Source: Chitinophagales bacterium (GTDB taxonomy: Bacteria > Bacteroidota > Bacteroidia > Chitinophagales > Chitinophagaceae). From it: 64,000 nucleotides of DNA. The notes beneath the pieces were generated by a model. That model saw nothing but the letters and a program-made list of their open reading frames with translations, did no database searches and had not been told where the DNA came from. Below are positions 1 to 9,969 of the stretch, in pieces. The stretch lies in the NCBI GenBank assembly GCA_017303395.1, contig JAFLBN010000003.1, positions 1-64,000 of the forward strand. Reading direction: 5' to 3'. The translations under genes and the position numbers were made by a program. The first letter of the stretch is position 1, and each line of letters opens with the position of its first letter.

Positions 1-3000
1 TTACAAAACCACTACCTGTGTTTTCCTGCCACTGATATGTAAGGCCTGCTCCGGTTGCTGCTACAGAGAAGGTAGCAGTTGCACCGGCACATAATGTAAC
101 ATTTGAAGGATGTGTAGCAATTGCTGGCAGTGTGCGTACTGTAAGTGTTGCAGCACTGCTCGTTACTGAAGGTGTACATGTTCCACTCACCACACAACGG
201 TAGCTATAACCTGTTATTGCAGTGGTTGCTGCTGTCAGATTCAGTGTTGCTGTTGTGGCATTGCTATACACACCTCCATTGGTGATATTTGCAAAACCGC
301 TGCCTGTATTTACCTGCCATTGATATGTAAGGCTAGAGCCAGATGTCACAACAGTAAATATTGCGTTACTACCATCGCAAATAGTAGAGGCTACAGGATG
401 GATCAATATCTGTGGTGAAGTATTAACTGTTAGTGTTACCGTATTTGAAATAAATGACAATGAAGGACATTGAGCACTTTTTACAACTAAACGATATTGA
501 TTTCCATTCATATTAGCAACGGGAGCAATAACAGTCAGTGTATTTGTAGTAAAACCTGTGTATAGTAAACTGTTTGTAACAGTAGTAAAACCACTGCCTG
601 AGTTTACTTGCCATTCGTAACTAAGGTTTGTACCAGTTGCAGAAGCTGTAAACTGTGCGTTTATACCTTCGCAAGTAGACTGGTTGGTCGGTTGTGTATT
701 AATTGTAACTGCAGTAACAGTAGAACAAGATGGTGAATTTGCATTTCCAAGATAGCCACCAGCCCAGTTAGATGTAGTACCTGTCAAAGCAAAGTTAGTA
801 AGTGTACCGTTATTACTATTGCCGCTCAAGTCTGTTAGTGTTGCAACTGCTGCATTCGAAACATTGATATACCCCTGATTGAAACGATACAATGCCGCAA
901 GACCTGTCTGACCTACCGGATTGATCTCACAATTCATATTATTTATAATCTCACATTGAGATAGTGTTCTTGACCACACGCGTAGCTCATCCATATTACC
1001 ATCAAAGTTGTTGCACTGGCAGCTGCTAGGTTGTTGTCTGCCAATTGTTACGTCACCATTATCCGGTACTGGGACACTGACGCCAGTATGTGTACTTAAT
1101 ACATTACCATTTAAATAAAAGATTACACTGTTATTTGGGACGTCCATTGTTACAGCTACATGCACCCATTGATTAGTTGGTATGGTACCTGCCGAATACT
1201 TCCACCCCATACTTGGGTTATACAAACCAAGGCCTGAATTGCCATTAGGATGTGTTTGGAAGAGATACCTATAGTTGCCTTTATCAATAATTGTATTATT
1301 AACATTATCATCAAGGTACACCCAACCTTCTATGGTATAATTATTGGTCAGGTCCATTGTTCCGTTGTCAGGAACTGTAACATAGTCATAAACCGCCGGG
1401 TTTGAATTTGAGCCTGTATTCGAGTTGCCCCAACCATTAAAATGCAGCGAAGTTGCATTTACATTTACAGTAGTTGTTGCAGTAGTAGAGCAACCAACCG
1501 CAGTAGCAGTAACAGTATATACTCCACCATTCATGCCTGTAACAGGATTAACTATAAGACTTGTATTACCTGTAGTAGTATTTGTAAGGCCAGGGCCAGA
1601 CCATGTATAACTAACTGCACCTGTAGAATTGCTACCGGTAATAGATGAACTCAAAGTAAGGCTGTTACCAATGCTAACAGGGCTACTGTTTGTAGCTGTA
1701 GCTGAAAGTGGAACAAATGCGCTACACGTACCGGTTGCCCAACCAGAAGTCCAGTTAGATGTATTACCTGTCAGACCAAAACCATTAAGTGTACCGTTAT
1801 TCGCAGAAACAGAAGCATCTGCCAATGTGGTGAGGCCTGCGTTGTTGCTGTTTACATAACCATTATTAAATGAATAAAGCCCAGTAAGATTTGACTGCCC
1901 TGCTGGATTTAATTCACAATTCATATTATTCAATATCTCGCCGCGACACAATGCTCTGTCCCAAATTGACAGTTCATCAATTGTACCGTTGAACCAATTA
2001 TAAAAGTTATTACCTCTTCTGCCAACATATACAGCAGAAGTATTTGTAGTAGTACCTGTAGTAAGGTCTGTTGCACTACCATTCAATGCACCATCTATGT
2101 ACAATTGAATTTGTGTACCAGATTTTACTGCAGCTATGTGATGCCATTGATCGTCATTCAATGTCATCGTAGAAAATACTGCAGCTGAATTGGAACCATT
2201 GTATCGAGCAAATATTACTTTGCCTGCATTGGCTCCAGCAGTTTGGTTATAGTATCTGATAACGAAAGGATAACCACCTGTGTTGGCATCCCATTTTTCA
2301 ACAATACTATTATCTATATAGGCTGTATAAGGTTGTGGCGTACTTGGTATTTTAACCCATACAGCTACAGTAAAATTCTGATTTACCGCAAAGTTATTCC
2401 CTGCTATGCTAGGGATACTTACGTAATCATCTACACCATCTAAATGCAGACCTTTTGCAGGCGTGGCTATAGTTAGCATGGCGGCATCAGATGCCAGATT
2501 ACCACATGCGCCGGTTATGTAGCATCTGTATTGGTTTCCGGATAATCCTACTGTTGCACCTGTAATATTGAGCGCTGCAGTTGTAGCATTTGAATAAACA
2601 CCACCATTGGTAACATTTGACCAACCCGACCCAGTGTTAATTTGCCACTGATAAGATGATGCTCCTGAAGCCGTAACAGAAAAAGAAGCATTACACCCGC
2701 CACAAGTAGTAACGGATACAGGTTGGGATGTAATACTACCTCCCGGTGCACCTACAACTACAGTTGGTGCATTTGTAATATTGTTTGTATCGCAAGTATA
2801 AAACTGAAAGTCTGGATAGCCGTAATGATAGTTGTTCAATGTGTTGGTAGGAAAAGTATTCTGAGTACAGCTATTACAATATTTCATATCGTAATAGGTA
2901 AGGTTAGAATTTATTTGACTGGATGTACCGAAGTAATAACCATCTGTTGCGCCCTGATACAATTGTAGCAAATACTGTTGATTCTTGTTAAGCCATATAG

Positions 3001-3640
3001 GAGAGCTTAGGTTTGAATAAGAATAAGTAGCTGCAGGACCTGCCACCTGTGCCTGCTGTACAATAGCTTGGGTGTTAAAATCAAAAATGGTAACATATCG
3101 TGTACTACCATTCGGCTCTCTTTTGCCAAACTGAGAAATGATAATTTTATGATTAGGGGAAAATCTGAACCCTCTCTGACTGTTAGTTGCCCCTCCAGCC
3201 CCTCCTGATGCAACTTGGTCTGTAGCAGAGTATGGTCCGTTAAAAGTATTGAGGGTAGATGCCGCAGTTGCTGTAGCATTACCATACAGCATATATATAG
3301 TTTTTGTCTGGTTGGGCAACAATGTATCTATTAATACCCACATTTTAGTTGCTGCAGAGTTCATACCAGAATCTATATAGTAGTTGTAATAACTACCTCC
3401 AGTACATGCTGTGCTAAACCTGATGTCGTCACCAGTAGAAGACATTTGCAATGCCGTAACAGGTGTAGCAGTATTGTAATATAATGGCACCTGATAATTG
3501 GTAACCAATACGCTTTCATTGTTTGTAATAGTTATTGGCACATAATAAGACCACTGTCCGGATGCTTTGTTTGTTTGAAACAGTAGTAAAAATACTAATG
3601 CCAATATTGCACGCTTTGTGTAATAAATGGATTTTATCAT
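1..3640 (-). CDS. Secreted DUF2341 / LamG / Ig-repeat surface protein (3' end outside window)
   Basis: The reading frame is open from the ATG at 3640 down to base 1, so at least 1213 residues are present and the C terminus is off the window. An N-terminal signal peptide (about residues 1-25) is followed by a DUF2341 domain (about 26-125, with GDDIRF and YGN motifs), a propeller-like stretch (about 126-290), an Ig-like domain (about 300-390), a LamG/concanavalin-like domain (about 394-580), a second Ig/PKD-like domain (about 643-730), a second LamG domain (about 731-905), and then Ig repeats of the YQWQ...YRC type that run off the edge. These domains are known in secreted Bacteroidota proteins that bind carbohydrate or other cells. 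A T9SS sorting domain would be expected beyond the window but is not seen. The Ig repeats are the same type as in the divergent gene at 3996. Function in adhesion is inference. Confidence 0.85.
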   Translation of the reverse strand, partial: MIKSIYYTKRAILALVFLLLFQTNKASGQWSYYVPITITNNESVLVTNYQVPLYYNTATPVTALQMSSTGDDIRFSTACTGGSYYNYYIDSGMNSAATKMWVLIDTLLPNQTKTIYMLYGNATATAASTLNTFNGPYSATDQVASGGAGGATNSQRGFRFSPNHKIIISQFGKREPNGSTRYVTIFDFNTQAIVQQAQVAGPAATYSYSNLSSPIWLNKNQQYLLQLYQGATDGYYFGTSSQINSNLTYYDMKYCNSCTQNTFPTNTLNNYHYGYPDFQFYTCDTNNITNAPTVVVGAPGGSITSQPVSVTTCGGCNASFSVTASGASSYQWQINTGSGWSNVTNGGVYSNATTAALNITGATVGLSGNQYRCYITGACGNLASDAAMLTIATPAKGLHLDGVDDYVSIPSIAGNNFAVNQNFTVAVWVKIPSTPQPYTAYIDNSIVEKWDANTGGYPFVIRYYNQTAGANAGKVIFARYNGSNSAAVFSTMTLNDDQWHHIAAVKSGTQIQLYIDGALNGSATDLTTGTTTNTSAVYVGRRGNNFYNWFNGTIDELSIWDRALCRGEILNNMNCELNPAGQSNLTGLYSFNNGYVNSNNAGLTTLADASVSANNGTLNGFGLTGNTSNWTSGWATGTCSAFVPLSATATNSSPVSIGNSLTLSSSITGSNSTGAVSYTWSGPGLTNTTTGNTSLIVNPVTGMNGGVYTVTATAVGCSTTATTTVNVNATSLHFNGWGNSNTGSNSNPAVYDYVTVPDNGTMDLTNNYTIEGWVYLDDNVNNTIIDKGNYRYLFQTHPNGNSGLGLYNPSMGWKYSAGTIPTNQWVHVAVTMDVPNNSVIFYLNGNVLSTHTGVSVPVPDNGDVTIGRQQPSSCQCNNFDGNMDELRVWSRTLSQCEIINNMNCEINPVGQTGLAALYRFNQGYINVSNAAVATLTDLSGNSNNGTLTNFALTGTTSNWAGGYLGNANSPSCSTVTAVTINTQPTNQSTCEGINAQFTASATGTNLSYEWQVNSGSGFTTVTNSLLYTGFTTNTLTVIAPVANMNGNQYRLVVKSAQCPSLSFISNTVTLTVNTSPQILIHPVASTICDGSNAIFTVVTSGSSLTYQWQVNTGSGFANITNGGVYSNATTATLNLTAATTAITGYSYRCVVSGTCTPSVTSSAATLTVRTLPAIATHPSNVTLCAGATATFSVAATGAGLTYQWQENTGSGFV

Positions 3641-3995
3641 GATATGACTTTGTATGCGAAAAATACTACACAGAAATATCAATACATAGAATAATTATAA
3701 TAAATATCCCTTTTAGATATAAAATAAAATATAACAAATGTAAATTATTAATTATCAATAAATTAGAGAGTATTATTTATTGAATTTAGTATTCAAAAAG
3801 TCACTGTAACACACTTGTTATTGTGACAATACAGCACACTATTAACTAAGTGTTAATTTTTAATGGCTTTTTAATTAATAATTAAATGTTTGAGAAATAA
3901 CTTCATCTATAACATAAAACCTATCAGACTCATACACTTGATATACATACCTAAGATGTAAAACACTATTACCTGTAACATTAAATATCCTCTTT
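3641..3995. other. AT-rich divergent intergenic region
   Basis: This 355-base gap separates two divergent giant surface-protein genes. It is strongly AT-rich and must hold both promoters. On the minus strand a TACATTTG match to the Bacteroidota -7 element lies about 95 bases before the DUF2341 gene. No convincing element was found for the plus-strand gene, and no small ORF or hairpin stands out. Confidence 0.5.
3735..3742 (-). promoter_or_regulatory. Candidate -7 element for the DUF2341/LamG gene
   Basis: TACATTTG on the minus strand matches the TAnnTTTG consensus. No TTG box was found at the expected 17-23 base distance upstream, so the call is weak. Confidence 0.3.
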
Positions 3996-6900
3996 ATGAC
4001 GAAAATGTACAATCAGACAAGAAGCGTGTTATGTGTTCTCTCGCAACGGTTCATGTTATTGCTAGCGTTACTACTAGTAACGTCAACCATTGACGCACAA
4101 ACTGTAACTATCGGAACTGGTACTGCAACCAGTTATTTCTACGGTCCGTATTACCGAAGTTCAGCAGCATCATCATTTAATTATTCCAGATATGCCTACC
4201 TGTACACAGCTGCAGAGTTAGGTATCCCATCTGGTTCTATCATTACTCAGGTAGAATGGAATAAAGCTGCCGGTACGCTATCAGGTAGCAATACCTTTAG
4301 TATCTTAATGAACAATGTTACAAGCACTTCATTAACTACCGGTACAACATGGGGCACATTGACAACTGGTGCTACGTCTGTATATTCCAGTACTACCCAT
4401 TCATTTACAGTAACAGCACCGGGTTGGGAGTCGGTTACGTTATCTTCACCATTTACCTATACAGGTGGTAATTTGTTAATACTGACAGACCATGTAAAAG
4501 CCGGAACGGCAAGTGGGGCAAATAATTTTTATTACACATCTGCAACTGGTTTAGCAATAGGCTTTGCCAGTAGTTCTGCTCCGACTACCTCTACAACACT
4601 CAGCACATCTACATATGGTAATAACAGGCCAAACATCCGCATTACTTATACTGCAGGCTCGCCTTGTTCAGGTACTCCGAGTCCGGGCAATACTTTAAGC
4701 ACATCTAACCCTGCATGTAGTGGCCAAAACTTTACTCTATCTATGCAGACACTTCCTTCAGGTAGTGGTGTCACATATCAATGGCAATCGTCTGCAAACG
4801 GCACCATATATACAAATATATCCGGCGCAACAAATACTACATTAACTACATCTCAAACTACTGCCACATACTATAGGGTTGCCGCAACCTGTTCAGGTAA
4901 TACAGGCATCTCGAACCCAATATATGTTACCATGAATAGTTTTATGGGGTGCTATTGCATACCGTCAAACTCAAGTGGTTGTGGAGCTAGTGATGTGATT
5001 AACAATGTTACGCTCGGAACACTAAATAATACAACGGGTTGCACAGCCACACCTTCTTATATTGATTACGGTGGCACTGTCTCTGCCCCTTCATTAACTA
5101 TTGGTACAACATACCCGATGAGTGTAACTGTTGGCCCCGGTGGTACCGAATATGTTGGTGTATGGATTGACTACAACCAAAGCGGCACATTCGATGCTTC
5201 TGAATATACTTATTTAGGCACAGGTAACGGATCTACTATATCAAACAATATTACTATTCCAGGTACTGCGACAGCAGGTACTACAAAGATGAGAGTGAGA
5301 GTACGTTGGAATACAACTATTGCCAATACAGATGCATGTACAGGTTTTTCTTGGGGCGAAGCTGAGGACTATAACGTTACATTGGTTTGTCCCACATTAA
5401 GTTTGTCAAGCAGCCCGTCAAATACAACAGTTTGCTCCGGTGGAAATGCAACATTCAGTGCAAGTGGTAGTGGAGCTGGGTTGACATATCAATGGCAGGA
5501 AAATACAGGTAGCAGTTGGGTAAATATTACCAACGGCGGGATATACAGCGGGGCTACGACAAGCTCATTAACGCTAACAGGAGCTACTACGACACAGAAC
5601 AGCTATCAATATCGTTGTGTGATTGGCACCGCATGTGATGTGGCTACAGTGACATCTAATGCAGCTACACTTACAGTTAACTCTTTACCGGCAATTGGTT
5701 CAAATCCATCAAATAGTACTATTTGTGAGAATGCAAACACCAGCTTTAGCGTTACAGGTTCCGGCACCGGCGCATCGTACCAATGGCAAGTAGATATGGG
5801 AAGTGGCTTCCTTAATTTATCTGACATAGGCGTGTATAGCGGAACAGGTACAAACAATATGACCATCACTGCCGCCACTGCTGCAATGAATGGTTATCAA
5901 TATCGTTGTGTTGTAAGTGGTTCGTGTACACCATCGGTAACTTCTACTGCTGCTACACTAACAGTAAATTCATTACCTGCAATAATCGGTCAGCCAAACA
6001 ACACCACAATGTCTGCTTGCGCACTGGCAGGTACTGCAAGTTGCACAACTGTGGCAACAGGAACAGGCATAAGCTATCAATGGCAGGAAAATACCGGTAG
6101 CGGCTGGAATAACCTAAGCGCTAACCCGGTTATTTTTATTGGCTCAGGTGTCCTTACATTTATCAATCCACCTGTAAGTATGAACGGTTATCAATATCGC
6201 TGCATAGTTAGTGGTACTTGTAGTCCGTCTGTTACTACCAATGCTGTTACACTTACAATAAACACACAACCGGTTATTAATACACAACCTGTAAACACAA
6301 CTGTTTGCGAAACATCCAATACAAGCCTGTCTGTTGGTGCTACAGGTTCGAACCTTACCTATCAGTGGCAAGTAAATACAGGTAGCGGATTTTCGAATAT
6401 TACTAATAACGGTGTATATAGTGGCGCTACACTTGCTACTTTATCTCTTACAAGTGTTCCATTGACTATGAACGGATATTCTTACAGATGTATAGTAGGT
6501 GGTACATGTACACCTACACAAACTTCAAGTACGGTTTCCCTTACGGTAAACGAACTGGTTGCAATTACATCACAACCATTCAATACCAATGTTTGTCCAG
6601 GTTCTAATACAAGCATGTCTGTTAGTGCTACCGGCACTTCATTGTCTTACCAATGGCAGGTAAGTGGCAATAGTGGAACAACTTGGGTTAACATTAGTAA
6701 TAATGCACAGTACAACAACGTGACTACTAATACACTAGATATTATTGCTGCGAATGCAGGCATAAACGGTAGTATGTACAGATGTGTCGTATCAGGTGCT
6801 TGTGCTCCAAATGCAATATCAAATGCAGTTACACTCAGTGTTAATACCAGTCTTACTATTCCTGTTCAGCCAACTAATACTACAACTTGTTTAGGCGTTA

Positions 6901-9900
6901 ATACAAGCTTTGACATTACCGCAAGCGGCTCTGGTCTGGGTTATCAATGGCAAGTAAATACTGGTAGTGGTTTTACAAACCTTACTAATGGGGGTACTTA
7001 CAGTGGTGTAACTACAGATGTACTGAATATTGCTGCACCTACATTAGCAATGAATAGTTATCAGTACAGATGTATTGTCAGCAGTACATGTGTGGCACCA
7101 GTAAGTAGTAATGCCGCAACATTAACTGTATTAACCCCGCCAGTAATTTCAAGCTCTCCAACAAATGCATCAGTATGTATAAATGGTACCGCAACATTTA
7201 CTGTTTCTGCTACCGGTCCCGGACTTGCTTATCAATGGCAGATAAATACAGGTAGTGGGTGGTCTAACATGGTTTTTGGACCTGGTATGTTTGGCATATT
7301 CAGCCCTACTTTGGTTATTTCACTTGCACAGGCGAATCAAAACGGCTATCAGTATCGTTGTGTGGTATCAGGCACATGTGCACCGGCTGTTACTTCAGGC
7401 TCTGCTACATTGACGGTTAATACGCCTCCGGTGCTAACAGCGGCCAATTTAACTACTAACGTATGTCCTGGTAACAATACATCGCTTAGTGTATCAGCCA
7501 ATGGCACTGCACTTACTTATCAATGGCAGTTGAGCACTAACAGTGGTGGTAGCTGGAGCAACCTGTCTAATGGGGTAAATTATAATAATGTCAATACAAA
7601 TATTTTAAGCATACTTGCGGCTGCACCTACAATGAATAACTATCAGTATCGTTGTGTTGTTGGAGGTACATGTTCACCAACAGCTATATCGCCTTCTGCA
7701 TTGCTAACGGTCAATACTTTACCCAATATAACAAGTCAACCAGCAAACCAAAATGTATGTATTAACAGCAATATATCCTTCACAGTAGGCGCAACCGGAA
7801 CCGCACTTACCTACCAATGGCAACAGGATGCAGGTAGTGGTTTCGTAAACCTGACCAATGGTGGAGCTGTAACAGGTGCTACATCTGCAACACTGAATAT
7901 CGTAGCTGTAACTACAGCTATGAACAACTACAACTATCGTTGTGTGGTTAGCGGAACATGTACACCGTCTGCAACAAGTAATAACGCATTGCTGACGGTA
8001 AATCCGATGATTACGCCATCGGTAAGCATCGCAGCATCTGCCACAACTATCTGTTCAGGTACATCGGTAACCTTTACGGCTACACCAACCAACGGTGGCA
8101 CCACACCTGTATATGTATGGAAACGCGGTACTACAACAGTAGGTACCAACAGCCCGACATACACAGCTGCTAACTTCCTGAACGGTGAAGTGGTTACCTG
8201 CCAGATGACGAGCAATGCAGCCTGTATAACCACTGCCACAGTGGCAAGCAATGCGGTGACAATGAATGTTACTCAATCGGTAACACCATCCCTGCAAATC
8301 ACCACACCAAACAATCCAGTATGTAGCAACTCAACGGTGGTATTTACGACTGTACCAACCAACGGCGGCAGCAGCCCTGCCTACCAATGGCGCAAGAATG
8401 GTAACCCTGTAGGTACAGGTGCGGTTACATATACAGATAATACACTGGTAAACGGTGATATTATCAGCTGTGTGCTGACAAGCAATGCGGTATGTGCAAC
8501 GACAACAACGGCTAACAGCAATAACATCACGATGGGCATCAACCCGATAGTGGTACCTGCAATCACTATCAGCACTGCATCCACAACAAGGTGTGCAGGT
8601 CAGAGCACAACATTCACCGCAACGCCAACGAATGGTGGTACATCACCAACATATCAGTGGCAGGTGAATGGCTTCACGGTAGGTACCAACAGCAGTACAT
8701 ATACTACAACAACACTGAACAATGGCGATATTGTAAACTGTGTGTTGATCAGCAATGCACCATGTCCGTCGCCTGGTTCTGCAACGAGCAACAGCCTGAC
8801 GATGACAGTGAATCCGCTGGCAACACCAACCATCAGCATCAGTTCCAACTTCGGTACACAGGCATGTCAGAACACACCGGTGATATTTACGGCGGTGATT
8901 ACAAACGGTGGCAGCACGCCAATCTACCAGTGGAGGAGGAATGGCAGCCCTGTAGGTACGAACAGTCCTACCTACACAGCACCGAGCCTGAATACGGGTG
9001 ATGTGATTACATGTATTCTGGCAAGCTCTGCAACCTGTGCAACACCATCATCGGTAACGAGCAACAGCCTGACAATGACTATCAACCCTGTGGGTAAAGC
9101 AACGATAGGTATTTTTGCGAGTCCTGACAGCAATATGTGTGTGCCATCAACAGGTCTTACATTCTACAGCAACTATACGAATGGTGGCAGCACACCTGCA
9201 TTCCAGTGGATAGTTAACGGTACAGACGTACCTGGTGCTAATGGTGCTACATTCTTTACAACTGCATTGAATAATCTGGATGTAGTAACCTGCAGATTCA
9301 GCAGTAGTGCATTGTGTGTATTCCCTGAAGTAAGCAGCCCTGTTACAATACATCAGTATCCGGTGTTGAAACACTCAGTGAATATCACAATGACAAGTGT
9401 TGGTCCTAATACAACCCAGTTTACTGCCAACATCATCAACGGAGGTACATCTCCGATGATTCAGTGGTATAAGAACGACAAAGCGGTACCTGGTGAAACA
9501 AATCTGACCTATACTGCAAGTGGCCTGACATCAAGCGATCGCATCAGCGTAGAGGTAACGAGCAATGCAATATGCGCTACGCCTAAATCGTTGATGAGCA
9601 ATTATGCAAGTGTTAGTACTGGTATCCACAATGTGGAAAATGCGGGTCTGAAATTCGGACTGTATCCTAACCCTGTATCAACTGACAGAGTGAACCTGAT
9701 AGCAGACAGAAGTCTGCAGGGCGAAACAGTAGTAAGGTTGATCAACAAACTGGGTCAGTTGGTATCTGAGTACAAAGTAACGATTGTGACAGGTGCGCCA
9801 ACAGAGATTGTAATCGGTGACATAGCAGCAGGTACATACTATCTGCAGGTTATCAACACAACCGAAAACATCAAAACAAACATCAAGTTTGACAAGAATT

Positions 9901-9902
9901 AA
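3996..9902 (+). CDS. Giant T9SS-exported protein with GEVED domain and 16 Ig-like repeats
   Basis: The protein has 1968 residues. A signal peptide (about 1-35, ending in DAQ) leads into a T9SS-associated N-terminal domain (about 36-226), one Ig-like domain (about 227-312), a GEVED domain (about 318-465, with the WGEAEDYN motif), nine repeats of about 97 residues (type A, about 465-1337: YQWQ, TGSG, YRC and ATLTVN motifs) and six repeats of about 90 residues (type B, about 1338-1875: NGG, YQW, VGTNS, SNSLTM motifs). The last 80 residues start with a YPNP motif and form a type A sorting domain, so the protein should cross the outer membrane by T9SS and be anchored or released at the surface. 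The type A repeats also occur in the divergent gene at 3640. The type B part is visibly richer in G and C than the type A part. Adhesin function is inference. Confidence 0.9.
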   Translation: MTKMYNQTRSVLCVLSQRFMLLLALLLVTSTIDAQTVTIGTGTATSYFYGPYYRSSAASSFNYSRYAYLYTAAELGIPSGSIITQVEWNKAAGTLSGSNTFSILMNNVTSTSLTTGTTWGTLTTGATSVYSSTTHSFTVTAPGWESVTLSSPFTYTGGNLLILTDHVKAGTASGANNFYYTSATGLAIGFASSSAPTTSTTLSTSTYGNNRPNIRITYTAGSPCSGTPSPGNTLSTSNPACSGQNFTLSMQTLPSGSGVTYQWQSSANGTIYTNISGATNTTLTTSQTTATYYRVAATCSGNTGISNPIYVTMNSFMGCYCIPSNSSGCGASDVINNVTLGTLNNTTGCTATPSYIDYGGTVSAPSLTIGTTYPMSVTVGPGGTEYVGVWIDYNQSGTFDASEYTYLGTGNGSTISNNITIPGTATAGTTKMRVRVRWNTTIANTDACTGFSWGEAEDYNVTLVCPTLSLSSSPSNTTVCSGGNATFSASGSGAGLTYQWQENTGSSWVNITNGGIYSGATTSSLTLTGATTTQNSYQYRCVIGTACDVATVTSNAATLTVNSLPAIGSNPSNSTICENANTSFSVTGSGTGASYQWQVDMGSGFLNLSDIGVYSGTGTNNMTITAATAAMNGYQYRCVVSGSCTPSVTSTAATLTVNSLPAIIGQPNNTTMSACALAGTASCTTVATGTGISYQWQENTGSGWNNLSANPVIFIGSGVLTFINPPVSMNGYQYRCIVSGTCSPSVTTNAVTLTINTQPVINTQPVNTTVCETSNTSLSVGATGSNLTYQWQVNTGSGFSNITNNGVYSGATLATLSLTSVPLTMNGYSYRCIVGGTCTPTQTSSTVSLTVNELVAITSQPFNTNVCPGSNTSMSVSATGTSLSYQWQVSGNSGTTWVNISNNAQYNNVTTNTLDIIAANAGINGSMYRCVVSGACAPNAISNAVTLSVNTSLTIPVQPTNTTTCLGVNTSFDITASGSGLGYQWQVNTGSGFTNLTNGGTYSGVTTDVLNIAAPTLAMNSYQYRCIVSSTCVAPVSSNAATLTVLTPPVISSSPTNASVCINGTATFTVSATGPGLAYQWQINTGSGWSNMVFGPGMFGIFSPTLVISLAQANQNGYQYRCVVSGTCAPAVTSGSATLTVNTPPVLTAANLTTNVCPGNNTSLSVSANGTALTYQWQLSTNSGGSWSNLSNGVNYNNVNTNILSILAAAPTMNNYQYRCVVGGTCSPTAISPSALLTVNTLPNITSQPANQNVCINSNISFTVGATGTALTYQWQQDAGSGFVNLTNGGAVTGATSATLNIVAVTTAMNNYNYRCVVSGTCTPSATSNNALLTVNPMITPSVSIAASATTICSGTSVTFTATPTNGGTTPVYVWKRGTTTVGTNSPTYTAANFLNGEVVTCQMTSNAACITTATVASNAVTMNVTQSVTPSLQITTPNNPVCSNSTVVFTTVPTNGGSSPAYQWRKNGNPVGTGAVTYTDNTLVNGDIISCVLTSNAVCATTTTANSNNITMGINPIVVPAITISTASTTRCAGQSTTFTATPTNGGTSPTYQWQVNGFTVGTNSSTYTTTTLNNGDIVNCVLISNAPCPSPGSATSNSLTMTVNPLATPTISISSNFGTQACQNTPVIFTAVITNGGSTPIYQWRRNGSPVGTNSPTYTAPSLNTGDVITCILASSATCATPSSVTSNSLTMTINPVGKATIGIFASPDSNMCVPSTGLTFYSNYTNGGSTPAFQWIVNGTDVPGANGATFFTTALNNLDVVTCRFSSSALCVFPEVSSPVTIHQYPVLKHSVNITMTSVGPNTTQFTANIINGGTSPMIQWYKNDKAVPGETNLTYTASGLTSSDRISVEVTSNAICATPKSLMSNYASVSTGIHNVENAGLKFGLYPNPVSTDRVNLIADRSLQGETVVRLINKLGQLVSEYKVTIVTGAPTEIVIGDIAAGTYYLQVINTTENIKTNIKFDKN

Positions 9903-9920
9903 TCTTGTTGAATAACATAA

Positions 9921-9952
9921 AAGAAAAGCCGGCTATATAGCCGGCTTTTCTT
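9921..9952. terminator. Bidirectional intrinsic terminator
   Basis: Perfect 15-base arms (AAGAAAAGCCGGCTA and its complement) around a 2-base centre, with A-rich left and T-rich right ends. It lies between the convergent giant surface-protein gene and the RND efflux operon and can serve both. Confidence 0.9.
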
Positions 9953-9969
9953 ATTATATATCCACCCTA

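Noticed and set aside
5400-9600. Regular repeats that could be taken for a CRISPR array or satellite DNA
   Set aside because: The period is about 270-290 bases, in frame, and varies at synonymous sites; it encodes Ig-like protein repeats.
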